The translations under genes and the position numbers were made by a program. This document shows, in pieces, positions 34,606 to 42,397 of a stretch of 64,000 nucleotides of DNA (position 1 is the first letter of the stretch; each line of letters starts with the position of its first letter). The notes beneath the pieces are model-generated. The model saw only the letters and a list, made by a program, of their open reading frames with translations, had not been told where the DNA came from and ran no database searches. The stretch is taken from assembly GCA_013360465.1 (NCBI GenBank), contig JABWBO010000010.1:1-64000 (forward strand), given 5' to 3'. Origin of the DNA: Anaerolineae bacterium. Lineage in GTDB: Bacteria > Chloroflexota > Anaerolineae > Aggregatilineales > Phototrophicaceae.

Positions 34606-35373
34606 TCAGGACCCCAGGTAGGGGAGGAAGAAGACGACGAAATTGACGACCATCTGACACACCCAGGCGGCTGCCAACCCATTGCGCTGGCGCACATAGC
34701 TGTAGATCAGATTGATCATCACCAGGATGACGCTGATGATGACTGCCACCACCGGGTAGCGTCCGACGTTCAGCATGGGCAGCAGCAGCACGACCGACCA
34801 TAGGCTGCTCAGCGAGCCGACCAACCATAACGACCGGTCTCCTTGCAGCAGCCCGCGAAAGAACAGCGTTTCGGCGAGCGGCTGCGTGAAGATGAGCAGG
34901 CTGAAGACCGCGCCGGCGGTCAGCATCACCGGAGCATCCGGCGCGCCAACCGTGAACATCAACTGCGCTGTTGTACCCAACGTCGTCCCGCCCACCAGCA
35001 GTAGCGGCGCACCGACCATCACGCCGAAGATCGCCCCCCAGGCGATGTCTTCCGGCGCTTCCCGTTCGATGCGCGTCATCGTGCCAAACAGCCACGCCAT
35101 CACGCCGAAGAACGCCAGCAGCGCCCACACCAGCACATAGCGAAAATCGGCATTGAAGGGGATCAGCGGCATCAAGCCGAAGGCAAGCGCCATCGCGATT
35201 AAATAGCCGAAGAACGGGTCGCCGCCCCCTCGGCGCGACTGTGCCGGCGGAGCGGATTCCTCGAATTCGGCGTCCGCCGCTTCGATCTCCGACGCCATGT
35301 CGAAATGGATCGGCTGAGCCGGTTCCTCTGATGAATCGCCTGCCCGCCGCGCCAACGAATCGCCCTCGAACAT
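34606..35373 (-). CDS. CPBP-like membrane protein with degenerate active site
   Basis: 255 residues. An acidic, disordered ~55-residue N-terminus precedes about seven helices. The segment SLLIFTQPLAETLFFRGLLQGDRSLWLVGSLSSLWSVVLLLP aligns with the CPBP/CAAX protease motif 1, normally EExxxR followed by FxxxH. Here the first Glu is Ala (AETLFFR) and the expected His positions are not His; the final helix (AAAWVCQMVVNFVVFF) has Gln where His is usual. It is probably a pseudo-enzyme or a different membrane activity. Translated between ltaE (3-base gap) and pth. Confidence 0.7.
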   Translation of the reverse strand: MFEGDSLARRAGDSSEEPAQPIHFDMASEIEAADAEFEESAPPAQSRRGGGDPFFGYLIAMALAFGLMPLIPFNADFRYVLVWALLAFFGVMAWLFGTMTRIEREAPEDIAWGAIFGVMVGAPLLLVGGTTLGTTAQLMFTVGAPDAPVMLTAGAVFSLLIFTQPLAETLFFRGLLQGDRSLWLVGSLSSLWSVVLLLPMLNVGRYPVVAVIISVILVMINLIYSYVRQRNGLAAAWVCQMVVNFVVFFLPYLGS

Positions 35374-35376
35374 AGA

Positions 35377-36462
35377 CTAGTCCGATGCCGCCGGGGATGC
35401 CGCCCGCTCGCTCGACAGGACGACCCGGAACGCTTCCAGGATGGTCTCGACATCTTCCTGCTTGATCCAGGTATGGGTGACCAGGCGGAATTCGCGCTGC
35501 GCGTCGTTGTAAGGGGTCGCCATGATGTTGAACTCGTGCTTGAGCCGCCGGGAGAGCGCCGCAAGCGACACTGGTGCATCCTCCGCCAGGGTGAAGAAGA
35601 TCATGTTCGTTCGCACGCTCTCCAGATCGAGCTTGAGATAGGGCATCTGCGCCAGACCTTCGGCAAGGACGCGGGCTTTGAGGTGATCCTCGTGAAGCCG
35701 CTGCGGCATAGTGTGCAGCGCGACCAACCCCGCCGCCGCCAGAATGCCCGCCTGGCGCATCCCGCCGCCGAGGCTCTTGCGCACCTTGTGGGCGCGCCTG
35801 ATGAAATCGCGCGTGCCGACGATCACCGATCCGACCGGGGCGCTCAGCCCTTTGGATAGGCAGAAGGTGACGCTGTCGGCGTGTCGGCACAGTTCGCTGA
35901 CAGACGTGTTCAGGGCGGCAGCGGCGTTGAAGATGCGGGCACCGTCGATGTGCAGCTTCAGATGGTGCTGGCGGGCGATCTCGGCGACCTGAGCGACGTA
36001 CTCGGCGGAAAGCGGCGCGCCGCTCGCGCCGCCGTGTGTGTTTTCCAGGCAGATCAGGCGCGTCGAAGGTTCATGTTCGTCGTTGGAACGGATGGCATCG
36101 CGAATGGCGTTCAGGTCCATCGTGCCATCACGGCGTACTTCCAGGGTGTTGGGGTGGACGCCTCCGTAGGCGGCGGCGCTGCCCACTTCGTAGCGGAAGA
36201 TGTGCGACTGCTTGCCGATGATCATTTCGTCGCCGCGCCCGCAGTGAGTCAGCACCGAACATAGATTACCCATCGTCCCACTGGCGACGAACAGCCCGGC
36301 TTCTTTTCCGAACAGCGCCGCCGCTTTGGCTTGCAGCTGGTTGATCGTCGGGTCTTCCCCGTAAACATCGTCGCCGACCGGGGCATTTGCCATCGCTTCG
36401 CGCATTTCCGGGGTTGGCTGCGTTACAGTATCGCTGCGTAGGTCGATAAACTGCATCTTCAT
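35377..36462 (-). CDS. ltaE: Low-specificity L-threonine aldolase
   Basis: 361 residues, fold-type I PLP enzyme. Motifs: [34 protein letters not shown] (N-terminus), [25 protein letters not shown] (PLP Asp) and the Schiff-base Lys in [13 protein letters not shown] near 205. It cleaves L-threonine or allo-threonine to glycine and acetaldehyde. First gene of the minus-strand cluster, divergent from the ABC ATPase at 36521 with a 58-base gap; no clear promoter was found there. Confidence 0.93.
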   Translation of the reverse strand: MKMQFIDLRSDTVTQPTPEMREAMANAPVGDDVYGEDPTINQLQAKAAALFGKEAGLFVASGTMGNLCSVLTHCGRGDEMIIGKQSHIFRYEVGSAAAYGGVHPNTLEVRRDGTMDLNAIRDAIRSNDEHEPSTRLICLENTHGGASGAPLSAEYVAQVAEIARQHHLKLHIDGARIFNAAAALNTSVSELCRHADSVTFCLSKGLSAPVGSVIVGTRDFIRRAHKVRKSLGGGMRQAGILAAAGLVALHTMPQRLHEDHLKARVLAEGLAQMPYLKLDLESVRTNMIFFTLAEDAPVSLAALSRRLKHEFNIMATPYNDAQREFRLVTHTWIKQEDVETILEAFRVVLSSERAASPAASD

Positions 36463-36520
36463 GAAACTCCTGATCGCCTTCGACGCTCAATGCTAGCGCA
36501 AACGGGCGTACAATTGAAGC

Positions 36521-37600
36521 ATGACGACAGTGACTCTGACCCACGTCAGCAAGAAATTCTCCGGTTACGATGGGATGATGACCACGGCGCTGGACAACGT
36601 CTCGCTCAAGGCGCACAGCGGCGAAGTGATCGCTGTGCTGGGACCTTCGGGGTGCGGCAAATCCTCGCTGCTGCGCATCATCGCCGGGCTGCTGCCCCCC
36701 GACGGCGGTGAGGTACTCTACGACAACGTGTCGCTCGCCGAAATTCCACTGCGCGAGCGCGGGGTCGGCATGGTCTTTCAGGATGGCGCGCTCATGCCGC
36801 ACTGGGTCGCCGAAAAGACGGTTGGTTTTTTCCTGTCGCTGCGCCATCGCGAAGCCGAAGTCCCGGCGCGTATGCGGCGAATCTCGGAGATCACCGGCAT
36901 TGGCATGGAGAAGCTGCTGGATCGCAAGCCGGGACAGCTTTCCGGCGGCGAACGCCAGCGCGTCGCCATTGCCCGCGCGCTGGCGCGCGATCCGCGCGTC
37001 TTCCTGTTCGATGAACCCTTTTCCAGCATCGACGCTGCGCTGCGCACCCATGCCCGGCTCGAACTGAAACGTCTGCTGCGCGAATTCCCGGTGACGTCGT
37101 TCTACGTCACGCACGATCAGCAGGAGGCGGTGGCGATGGCGACGCGAATCGCTGTGATGCGCGCCGGCAGGGTCGAGCAGATGGGCGACTACCAGACTTT
37201 ATACGAAAATCCGCTCAATCTGTTCGTCGCCGCCTTTATCGGCACGCCGACCATCAATCTGTTTTCCGGCACGGTGCGTCACCATCACTGGTACGGCGGG
37301 ACATTCGGCGGTTTTTCGGTGCGCAGCGATCTTGACGACGGCGCGCCGGTGGTCGCCGGGGTGCGCCCAGAGGCGTTTCGCATCGCACCCTCGGACGATG
37401 CTGTCCCGGTGCGCGCTGAATCGGTCGTCGATCACTATTCGGAGCGGCTTCAGGTGGTCGAAGTGCTGACAGAATTTGACCGCTGGACGATCACCGTCCC
37501 CCTGGACCTGGGCGTCAAGGCGGGAGATGTCCTGCCCTGTGCGCTGGACGCCAGTATGCTGGTCTATTTCGATCCCAGGTCCGGCAGGCGGATCGGCTAA
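36521..37600 (+). CDS. MalK/UgpC-type ABC transporter ATPase (orphan)
   Basis: 359 residues. Walker A GPSGCGKSS, Q-loop FQDGALMP, signature LSGGERQRVAIARALA, Walker B VFLFDEPFSSID and H-loop VTHDQQEA are intact. After residue ~235 comes a C-terminal regulatory/TOBE region (PTINLFSGTVRHHHW ... GVRPEAFRIAPSDDAVPVRAESVVDHY). This architecture belongs to sugar or glycerol-phosphate importers, but no permease or binding-protein gene lies nearby, so it may serve several importers. Its 3' end overlaps convergent xylB by 4 bases. Confidence 0.9.
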   Translation: MTTVTLTHVSKKFSGYDGMMTTALDNVSLKAHSGEVIAVLGPSGCGKSSLLRIIAGLLPPDGGEVLYDNVSLAEIPLRERGVGMVFQDGALMPHWVAEKTVGFFLSLRHREAEVPARMRRISEITGIGMEKLLDRKPGQLSGGERQRVAIARALARDPRVFLFDEPFSSIDAALRTHARLELKRLLREFPVTSFYVTHDQQEAVAMATRIAVMRAGRVEQMGDYQTLYENPLNLFVAAFIGTPTINLFSGTVRHHHWYGGTFGGFSVRSDLDDGAPVVAGVRPEAFRIAPSDDAVPVRAESVVDHYSERLQVVEVLTEFDRWTITVPLDLGVKAGDVLPCALDASMLVYFDPRSGRRIG

Positions 37601-39126
37601 CCGACGCCGTCCGACAGAGCGTGGAAATCGTCGCGCAGCTTCGGATATAACCCCTGATAGCGGGCGAAGAGGGCGTCGTAGCGCGCCCGGTGCGCCGGGT
37701 TTGGCTCGGTCACCTGTACGGTGCGCGAGGTGAGCGCGCAGGCTTCGCCGTAGGTGCTGTAGATGCCGCAGCCGACCCCCGCCAGCAGCGCTGCGCCGAT
37801 TCCGGTCGTCTCGGAAAATCCGGTCTGATGCAGTGGAATGCTCAGTACGTCCGCCATGATTTGCCGCCAGACCGGGCTGTCCATTGCCCCACCTGCCGCG
37901 ACCACCGTCTCGACCGATCCGCCGATGGCGATGCTGATATTCAGCGCTTCGTGCAGCGAAAATGCCACGCCTTCCATCACTGCGCGCGCCAGATGCCCAA
38001 GTTCGTGGTGATAACTCAAGCCAACGAATGAGCCGCGCGCCCTGGAATCCATGTGCGGGGTGCGTTCGCCGGTCAGGTAGGGGAGGAAGAGCAATCCGTC
38101 GGCGCCCGGTTCGGTCTCGGCGGTCTCGCGGCTGAACTGGGCGTAAGCCTCCGACCCTTCGGCGGATTTGCCGAGCAGCCCGCGCAGCCAGCGCAGCGAA
38201 AGACCGGCATTCAGCGTCGCGCCCAGGACGTACCACAAACTGGGCAGGGCGTGGTTGAAGACGTGTACGCGCGGATCGGTCGGCAGACGGAACGGGAATC
38301 CTGCGACGTGATCGGGCGCGACCGGCACGAACACCTGACCACCGCTTCCGACCGTCACCGACGCTCTGCCCTGACTGATCAGCCCATTGGTCAAAGCCTG
38401 CGCGGGCTGGTCGGCGCAGCCGGTCACGACCGGCACGCCCGCCGGCAGTCCCAACGCGGCAGCGGCGTTCTTGGTCAGGCGACCGACGACTGCGCTGGAA
38501 TCGTGGATCGGCGGCAGGATTGAACGAGAAATCCCGACGGTCTGGACGATCTCTGGCGACCAGGCTTTGATACTGATGTCGAACAGGGCGGTGGCGGCGG
38601 CGTCGCTGGCATCCGTACCCAGTTCGCCCGTCAGATGGTAGCGCACATAGTCTTTCGGCAGGAGCAGCATGTGGGTGCGATCGAGAGTCACCGGCTCATG
38701 TTTTCTCAGCCAGAGCAGAGTCGGCGCGGCGAACCCGGCTGCCGGAAGCGTTCCGGTGATGCTGGAGAATCGCCCTGCGCCGACGAGGTCGAGCAGTTCG
38801 CTGCACTCTTCGCCGCTGCGCTGGTCCGCCCAGATGATCGCCGGACGGATAGAAACCCCGGCGCGGTCCAGAAACGCCGTGCCGTGCATCTGCCCGCACA
38901 AACCGATGGCTTTGACTTCAGCCGCCGGCGTCGATGCCAGCGCTTTTCTGACGGCGGCGGCGGCGGCTTGCCACCAGTCTTCCGGCTGATGTTCGGCAAA
39001 ACTTGGCGCGGGTTTGTGCAGCGGGTATTCCTGGGCGACGGCGGCTTCTACTTTACCTGCATCGGGATTGAACAGCACCGCCTTGACGCTGGACGTTCCG
39101 ACATCGATTCCCAGTAAGGTGCGCAT
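37597..39126 (-). CDS. xylB: Xylulokinase (FGGY family)
   Basis: 509 residues. The phosphate-1 loop LLGIDVGTSSVKAVLF opens the protein; AIGLCGQMHG and AIIWADQRSGEEC give the sugar-binding region; VVTGCADQPAQALTNG and GRASVTVGSGGQVF the second domain; FLPYLTGERTPHMD is the FGGY-kinase signature. Length and motifs fit XylB (D-xylulose to xylulose-5-phosphate). It lies 37 bases downstream of a LacI-type regulator in the same direction. No xylA is present in the window. Confidence 0.88.
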   Translation of the reverse strand: MRTLLGIDVGTSSVKAVLFNPDAGKVEAAVAQEYPLHKPAPSFAEHQPEDWWQAAAAAVRKALASTPAAEVKAIGLCGQMHGTAFLDRAGVSIRPAIIWADQRSGEECSELLDLVGAGRFSSITGTLPAAGFAAPTLLWLRKHEPVTLDRTHMLLLPKDYVRYHLTGELGTDASDAAATALFDISIKAWSPEIVQTVGISRSILPPIHDSSAVVGRLTKNAAAALGLPAGVPVVTGCADQPAQALTNGLISQGRASVTVGSGGQVFVPVAPDHVAGFPFRLPTDPRVHVFNHALPSLWYVLGATLNAGLSLRWLRGLLGKSAEGSEAYAQFSRETAETEPGADGLLFLPYLTGERTPHMDSRARGSFVGLSYHHELGHLARAVMEGVAFSLHEALNISIAIGGSVETVVAAGGAMDSPVWRQIMADVLSIPLHQTGFSETTGIGAALLAGVGCGIYSTYGEACALTSRTVQVTEPNPAHRARYDALFARYQGLYPKLRDDFHALSDGVG

Positions 39127-39163
39127 CGGGCTTCTTCCTGATCTCCCCCTGGATGGTTGGGGA

Positions 39164-40177
39164 TTATGCGCCGCGCCGGTGAGGGACGGTCGAGGCGCGC
39201 AGCATCAGTTTCATGTCGAGCAGGAGCGACTCAAAAGGTTCCGGGTGACCGTTTTTGATTCTGGAGAGCAGCAGCTCGGCGGCGGCTTCACCCATGCGAT
39301 GGATGGGCTGCGCTACAGTCGTCAGTGATGGGATAAGATAGGAAGACAGCGGAATATCGTCGAAGCCGACGACCGAAAGTTCATCCGGCAGTTTCAGCCC
39401 GACCTCGGCAGCTGCATGCAGCACACCGATGGCGATCACGTCGGTCAGCGCGAAAACTGCCGTCGGTCGGCGCTTGCGGCGAAGCAGGTCGCGCGCGAAG
39501 GCGTAACCGACATCGAACTCGCTGCGTTCGCTGATCAACGTCTTCAGCGAATTTTCCGCCACACCGGCATCGGCGATGGCTTTCCACGCGCCCTGAATGC
39601 GCTGGTCCATCGAGGCGCTGTGGGGCTGCGCGCCGATCAGCGCGATGTGGCGGTGTCCGAGCCGCAGCAGATGTTCCATCGCATAGCAGCCGCCCTGGAA
39701 GTTGTTTGCTAGGATGCGGTTGACCCGGAGATCGGGCAGATCGCGGTCGATCAGGATGACGGGCATCTTGGAAAGCAGGGGGGTGATGGCTTCGCTGCTG
39801 CGCCCGGTTGGAGCGATGATTGCTCCGTCCACGCGCTGGCGAATCAGCATATCAACGTAGGCTGCCTCATCGTCGCTGCTCTCTTCAGAACTACAAATAA
39901 TGATGCGATAGCCTGCGGCGAAGAGGGTGGTCTGAATGATGGTGGCCAGTGCGGCAAAAAAGGGTTGATTTAAGCCGGGGACCAGGACGCCGATGGTCAG
40001 AGATTCCTGACGCCGCAGACTCCTGGCGAGCGCACTGGGTTTATAATCGAGCAGGTGCATTGCTTCGGTCACGCGCAGCCGGAGGTCTTCGCTGACATAG
40101 CCATTGTTGTTGACCACGCGCGAGACCGTCGCCACAGATACGCTGGCATGGGCTGCGACTTCTTTGATGGTTGCCAA
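39164..40177 (-). CDS. LacI-family transcriptional regulator
   Basis: 337 residues. The N-terminal helix-turn-helix is ATIKEVAAHASVSVATVSRVVNNNGYVSEDLRLRV, followed by the hinge YKPSALARSLR and a periplasmic-binding-protein-like sensor domain (TIGVLVPGLNQPFFAALATIIQ ... VVGFDDIPLSSYLIPSLTTVAQP). It likely controls xylB downstream. A 12-bp CG-centred palindrome of LacI-operator type lies 31 bases upstream of its start, suggesting autoregulation. The effector is probably a sugar, by context. Confidence 0.93.
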   Translation of the reverse strand: MATIKEVAAHASVSVATVSRVVNNNGYVSEDLRLRVTEAMHLLDYKPSALARSLRRQESLTIGVLVPGLNQPFFAALATIIQTTLFAAGYRIIICSSEESSDDEAAYVDMLIRQRVDGAIIAPTGRSSEAITPLLSKMPVILIDRDLPDLRVNRILANNFQGGCYAMEHLLRLGHRHIALIGAQPHSASMDQRIQGAWKAIADAGVAENSLKTLISERSEFDVGYAFARDLLRRKRRPTAVFALTDVIAIGVLHAAAEVGLKLPDELSVVGFDDIPLSSYLIPSLTTVAQPIHRMGEAAAELLLSRIKNGHPEPFESLLLDMKLMLRASTVPHRRGA

Positions 40178-40207
40178 GGCAGCGCCTTCTATCGTGTTCC
40201 TTCAAGG

Positions 40208-40219
40208 GAAAACGTTTTC
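40208..40219. promoter_or_regulatory. LacI-type operator
   Basis: gaaaacgttttc is a perfect palindrome with the central CG seen in most LacI/PurR-family operators. It sits in the divergent 148-base gap between the LacI gene and trmD, closer to the LacI start, as expected for autoregulation of the lacI-xylB unit. Confidence 0.65.
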
Positions 40220-40325
40220 AGGAATTTAGCGTGAAACGGGAAATCATGCAAGCAGTACCCGCAAAAAATCCACATTCCTCGCCTGACGGTGCGCCGACCG
40301 AGTCGCGTTCACAGGAGCAAGACCG

Positions 40326-41090
40326 ATGCGCATCGACATCCTGACTCTTTTTCCAGAGATGTTCGACGGGGTGATGAACGCCAGCATGATGTGGAAAGCG
40401 CAGGCGTACGGCTTCCTGGACCTGCATCTGCATCAACTGCGTGACTGGACGATGGACCGTCACCGGACCGCCGATGATACGCCCTACGGCGGCGGCGGCG
40501 GCATGGTCATGCGCGCCGACATCGTGGTGCGTGCGGTGGAAGCGGTGCAGGCGATGAGCGCTTCTGCCGCGCCAGTCTACGGTATGTCGCCGCAGGGGCA
40601 GCTATTTTCTCAGGAGTGGGCGGTCCGCCTTTCGAAAGTGGATCGCCTGATCCTGGTCTGCGGACATTACGAGGGAATCGACGACCGCGCGCGTCAACTG
40701 GCGTTCACCGGCGAACTGAGCATCGGTGATTACGTGCTGACCGGCGGCGAACTGGCGGCGATGGTGATCGCCGATGCCGTTGTGCGCCAGATTCCTGGGG
40801 TGCTGGGTGCAGAGGGCGGCGCAGAGCGCGAAAGTCTTGCCGAGGGTATTCTAGAAGGCGCGCATTACACCCGACCATTGGAATTTCGCGGATTGATCGT
40901 TCCAGAGGTCCTGCAGGGCGGCAACCATGCCGCCATTGCCCGCTGGCGGCGCGCAGACGGACTGCGCCGGACATGGGACAATCGTCCTGATCTGCTGCGC
41001 CGCGCCCGCCTCACCGATGAGGATAAGCGCCTGCTGGCGAAGTTCGCTGCCGACGATGCTGCTGCCCTGCGTCGGAAAACGCAGGGCTGA
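40326..41090 (+). CDS. trmD: tRNA (guanine37-N1)-methyltransferase
   Basis: 254 residues. SPOUT trefoil-knot motifs are complete: RIDILTLFPEMFDG at the start, TADDTPYGGGGGMVMRADIV, DRLILVCGHYEGIDDRA, SIGDYVLTGGELAAMVIADAVVRQIPGVLG (SAM-binding knot) and LEFRGLIVPEVLQGGNH. It methylates G37 of tRNAs to prevent frameshifting. AGGAG precedes ATG 40326. The usual rpsP-rimM-trmD-rplS partners are absent here. Confidence 0.97.
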   Translation: MRIDILTLFPEMFDGVMNASMMWKAQAYGFLDLHLHQLRDWTMDRHRTADDTPYGGGGGMVMRADIVVRAVEAVQAMSASAAPVYGMSPQGQLFSQEWAVRLSKVDRLILVCGHYEGIDDRARQLAFTGELSIGDYVLTGGELAAMVIADAVVRQIPGVLGAEGGAERESLAEGILEGAHYTRPLEFRGLIVPEVLQGGNHAAIARWRRADGLRRTWDNRPDLLRRARLTDEDKRLLAKFAADDAAALRRKTQG

Positions 41091-41145
41091 CGTCAGCCTG
41101 ATTCGGTTGCGCAGAAGTCGTCCTTGCGCTTATGATCGCGATGTG

Positions 41146-41176
41146 TTGGGACAAGCGCATCCGTTTTTGCTACACT
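41146..41176 (+). promoter_or_regulatory. Promoter candidate for Roadblock gene
   Basis: TTGGGA (41146-41151), 19-base spacer and TACACT (41171-41176) preceded by TGC, an extended -10. It lies ~80 bases upstream of ATG 41256. The spacing is longer than ideal. Confidence 0.4.
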
Positions 41177-41255
41177 TGAGCAAGTATTGATGACCGGGGC
41201 GTATCGCTGTATACAGCAGGACTGCGCCCTAATTGAGAGGAAGCAGCATAAACCC

Positions 41256-41657
41256 ATGATTAAGGAATACCGCAGCGAAATTCTGGAGCGCAAACTGAAG
41301 ACGCTCCACATTGCCGTCGATGGCATCAAAGCCTCCGTGATCGTCAACGTCGATGGGCTGTTGGTCGCTGCGTTCCCCCCCGGCAATGAAGAGAACCCGC
41401 ACGAGAACCCGACCAGCAGCCCACAGGTTGCGGCGATGTCCTCTACGCTGATCAGTCTGGCGCAGAAGACGCTCAAGCGTCTGGAACAGGGACAGTTGGA
41501 GCGCCTGCTGATGGAGGGCGAAGAAGGCGTGATGGTGGTTTTTCCTGCCGGGCGGGCTTCCCTGGCGGTACTCTGCGAGAAGGGCGCGCGACTCAGCCAC
41601 ATCCTCTATGCAGCGAAGAAGGCGGCGGCGGACATCAGCGAGGTACTGGAGTCATGA
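41256..41657 (+). CDS. Roadblock/LC7-domain protein
   Basis: The ORF track starts at TTG 41187, but the family-like sequence begins at ATG 41256 (MIKEYRSEILERKLKTLH); GAGAGGAAG lies 10-15 bases upstream. 133 residues. VDGIKASVIVNVDGLLVAAFPP, SSTLISLAQKTLKRLEQGQLERLLMEGEEGVMVVFPAGRASLAVLCEKGARLSHILYAAKKAA gives the alternating helix-strand pattern of Roadblock/LC7, as in MglB-type regulators of small Ras-like GTPases. No GTPase gene is adjacent. It is convergent with the zinc-ribbon FHA gene. Confidence 0.85.
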   Translation: MIKEYRSEILERKLKTLHIAVDGIKASVIVNVDGLLVAAFPPGNEENPHENPTSSPQVAAMSSTLISLAQKTLKRLEQGQLERLLMEGEEGVMVVFPAGRASLAVLCEKGARLSHILYAAKKAAADISEVLES

Positions 41658-41661
41658 AAGC

Positions 41662-41678
41662 GCGGGCTTATCGCCCGC
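41662..41678. terminator. Hairpin between convergent Roadblock and FHA genes
   Basis: gcgggc-ttatc-gcccgc in the 29-base gap between the two convergent stops. No T-tract on either side, so it is a weak bidirectional terminator at best. Confidence 0.4.
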
Positions 41679-41686
41679 ACTTCGGC

Positions 41687-42397
41687 TCAGGTCGCGCCGC
41701 GCCGCCGCGTGCGCAGCTGGAACAACACGCGAATGTTCATCTTCCCCAGGGCTATCGAGTCGCCATCGCGCAGCGGATGCGGCTGGTGCGGCTGAAGGCG
41801 CATACCGTTGACCCCGGTGCCGTTGCTGCTGCCGAGGTCGAAGATTTCAACTTCGTTGTTGCGCAGGCGAATCACCGCATGACGCCGGCTGACGCCCATG
41901 CGATAGCCCGCGTACGATGTCAGATCGACATCGGGCATCGTCCCGGTCGCCGGGTCGCGCCTGCCGATGACCGTCTCTTTCTTCGGGAAGAGCAGGATAG
42001 GCGTCGCCGCGCCTTCAATTTCCAGCCGCAGCACCATGTCGTCCGTGAAGACGCTCGTGCCGGCGGTGGAAACGGCTGCCTGCATCATTTCGCCTGTATC
42101 CGTGACCCGCTGCTGACCTTCCAGGCTCATGCGGTCGTACTGCTTGGTTCCCAAGCCGCGCGTCTCGGTCAGAAGAGGGGACTTGCAGTTGAGGCAGTGG
42201 GTCGTCCCCACCGGGTTGCGATGTCCGCAGTGCTGGCAGACCAGCACGCCGGCATCGGTTTCCTTCAGCTGCGATGTACCAGAGGCGGCGGAAGATCGTT
42301 CCTCCGGTCGAGATGGCGGGCTGCCAGCGCGGGGCGGACGGGAAGCATCGCCCACCTCGTCGTGCTTTGAAAAGTCTTCAGGGTGACGGTCAGCCAT
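41687..42397 (-). CDS. Zinc-ribbon plus FHA-domain protein
   Basis: 236 residues from ATG 42397 (MADRHPEDF); the longer track ORF would run through the start of the divergent gene. Layout: disordered Pro/Ser-rich N-terminus (1-50); zinc ribbon VCQHCGHRNPVGTTHCLNCKS (about 55-75) with two CxxC pairs; linker; FHA domain with VIGRRDPATG, MGVSRRHAVIRL and GSSNGTGVNG (about 145-225); Arg-rich end. It probably binds phosphothreonine proteins. Its start codon overlaps the first ATG of the divergent glycosyltransferase. Confidence 0.87.
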   Translation of the reverse strand: MADRHPEDFSKHDEVGDASRPPRAGSPPSRPEERSSAASGTSQLKETDAGVLVCQHCGHRNPVGTTHCLNCKSPLLTETRGLGTKQYDRMSLEGQQRVTDTGEMMQAAVSTAGTSVFTDDMVLRLEIEGAATPILLFPKKETVIGRRDPATGTMPDVDLTSYAGYRMGVSRRHAVIRLRNNEVEIFDLGSSNGTGVNGMRLQPHQPHPLRDGDSIALGKMNIRVLFQLRTRRRGAT

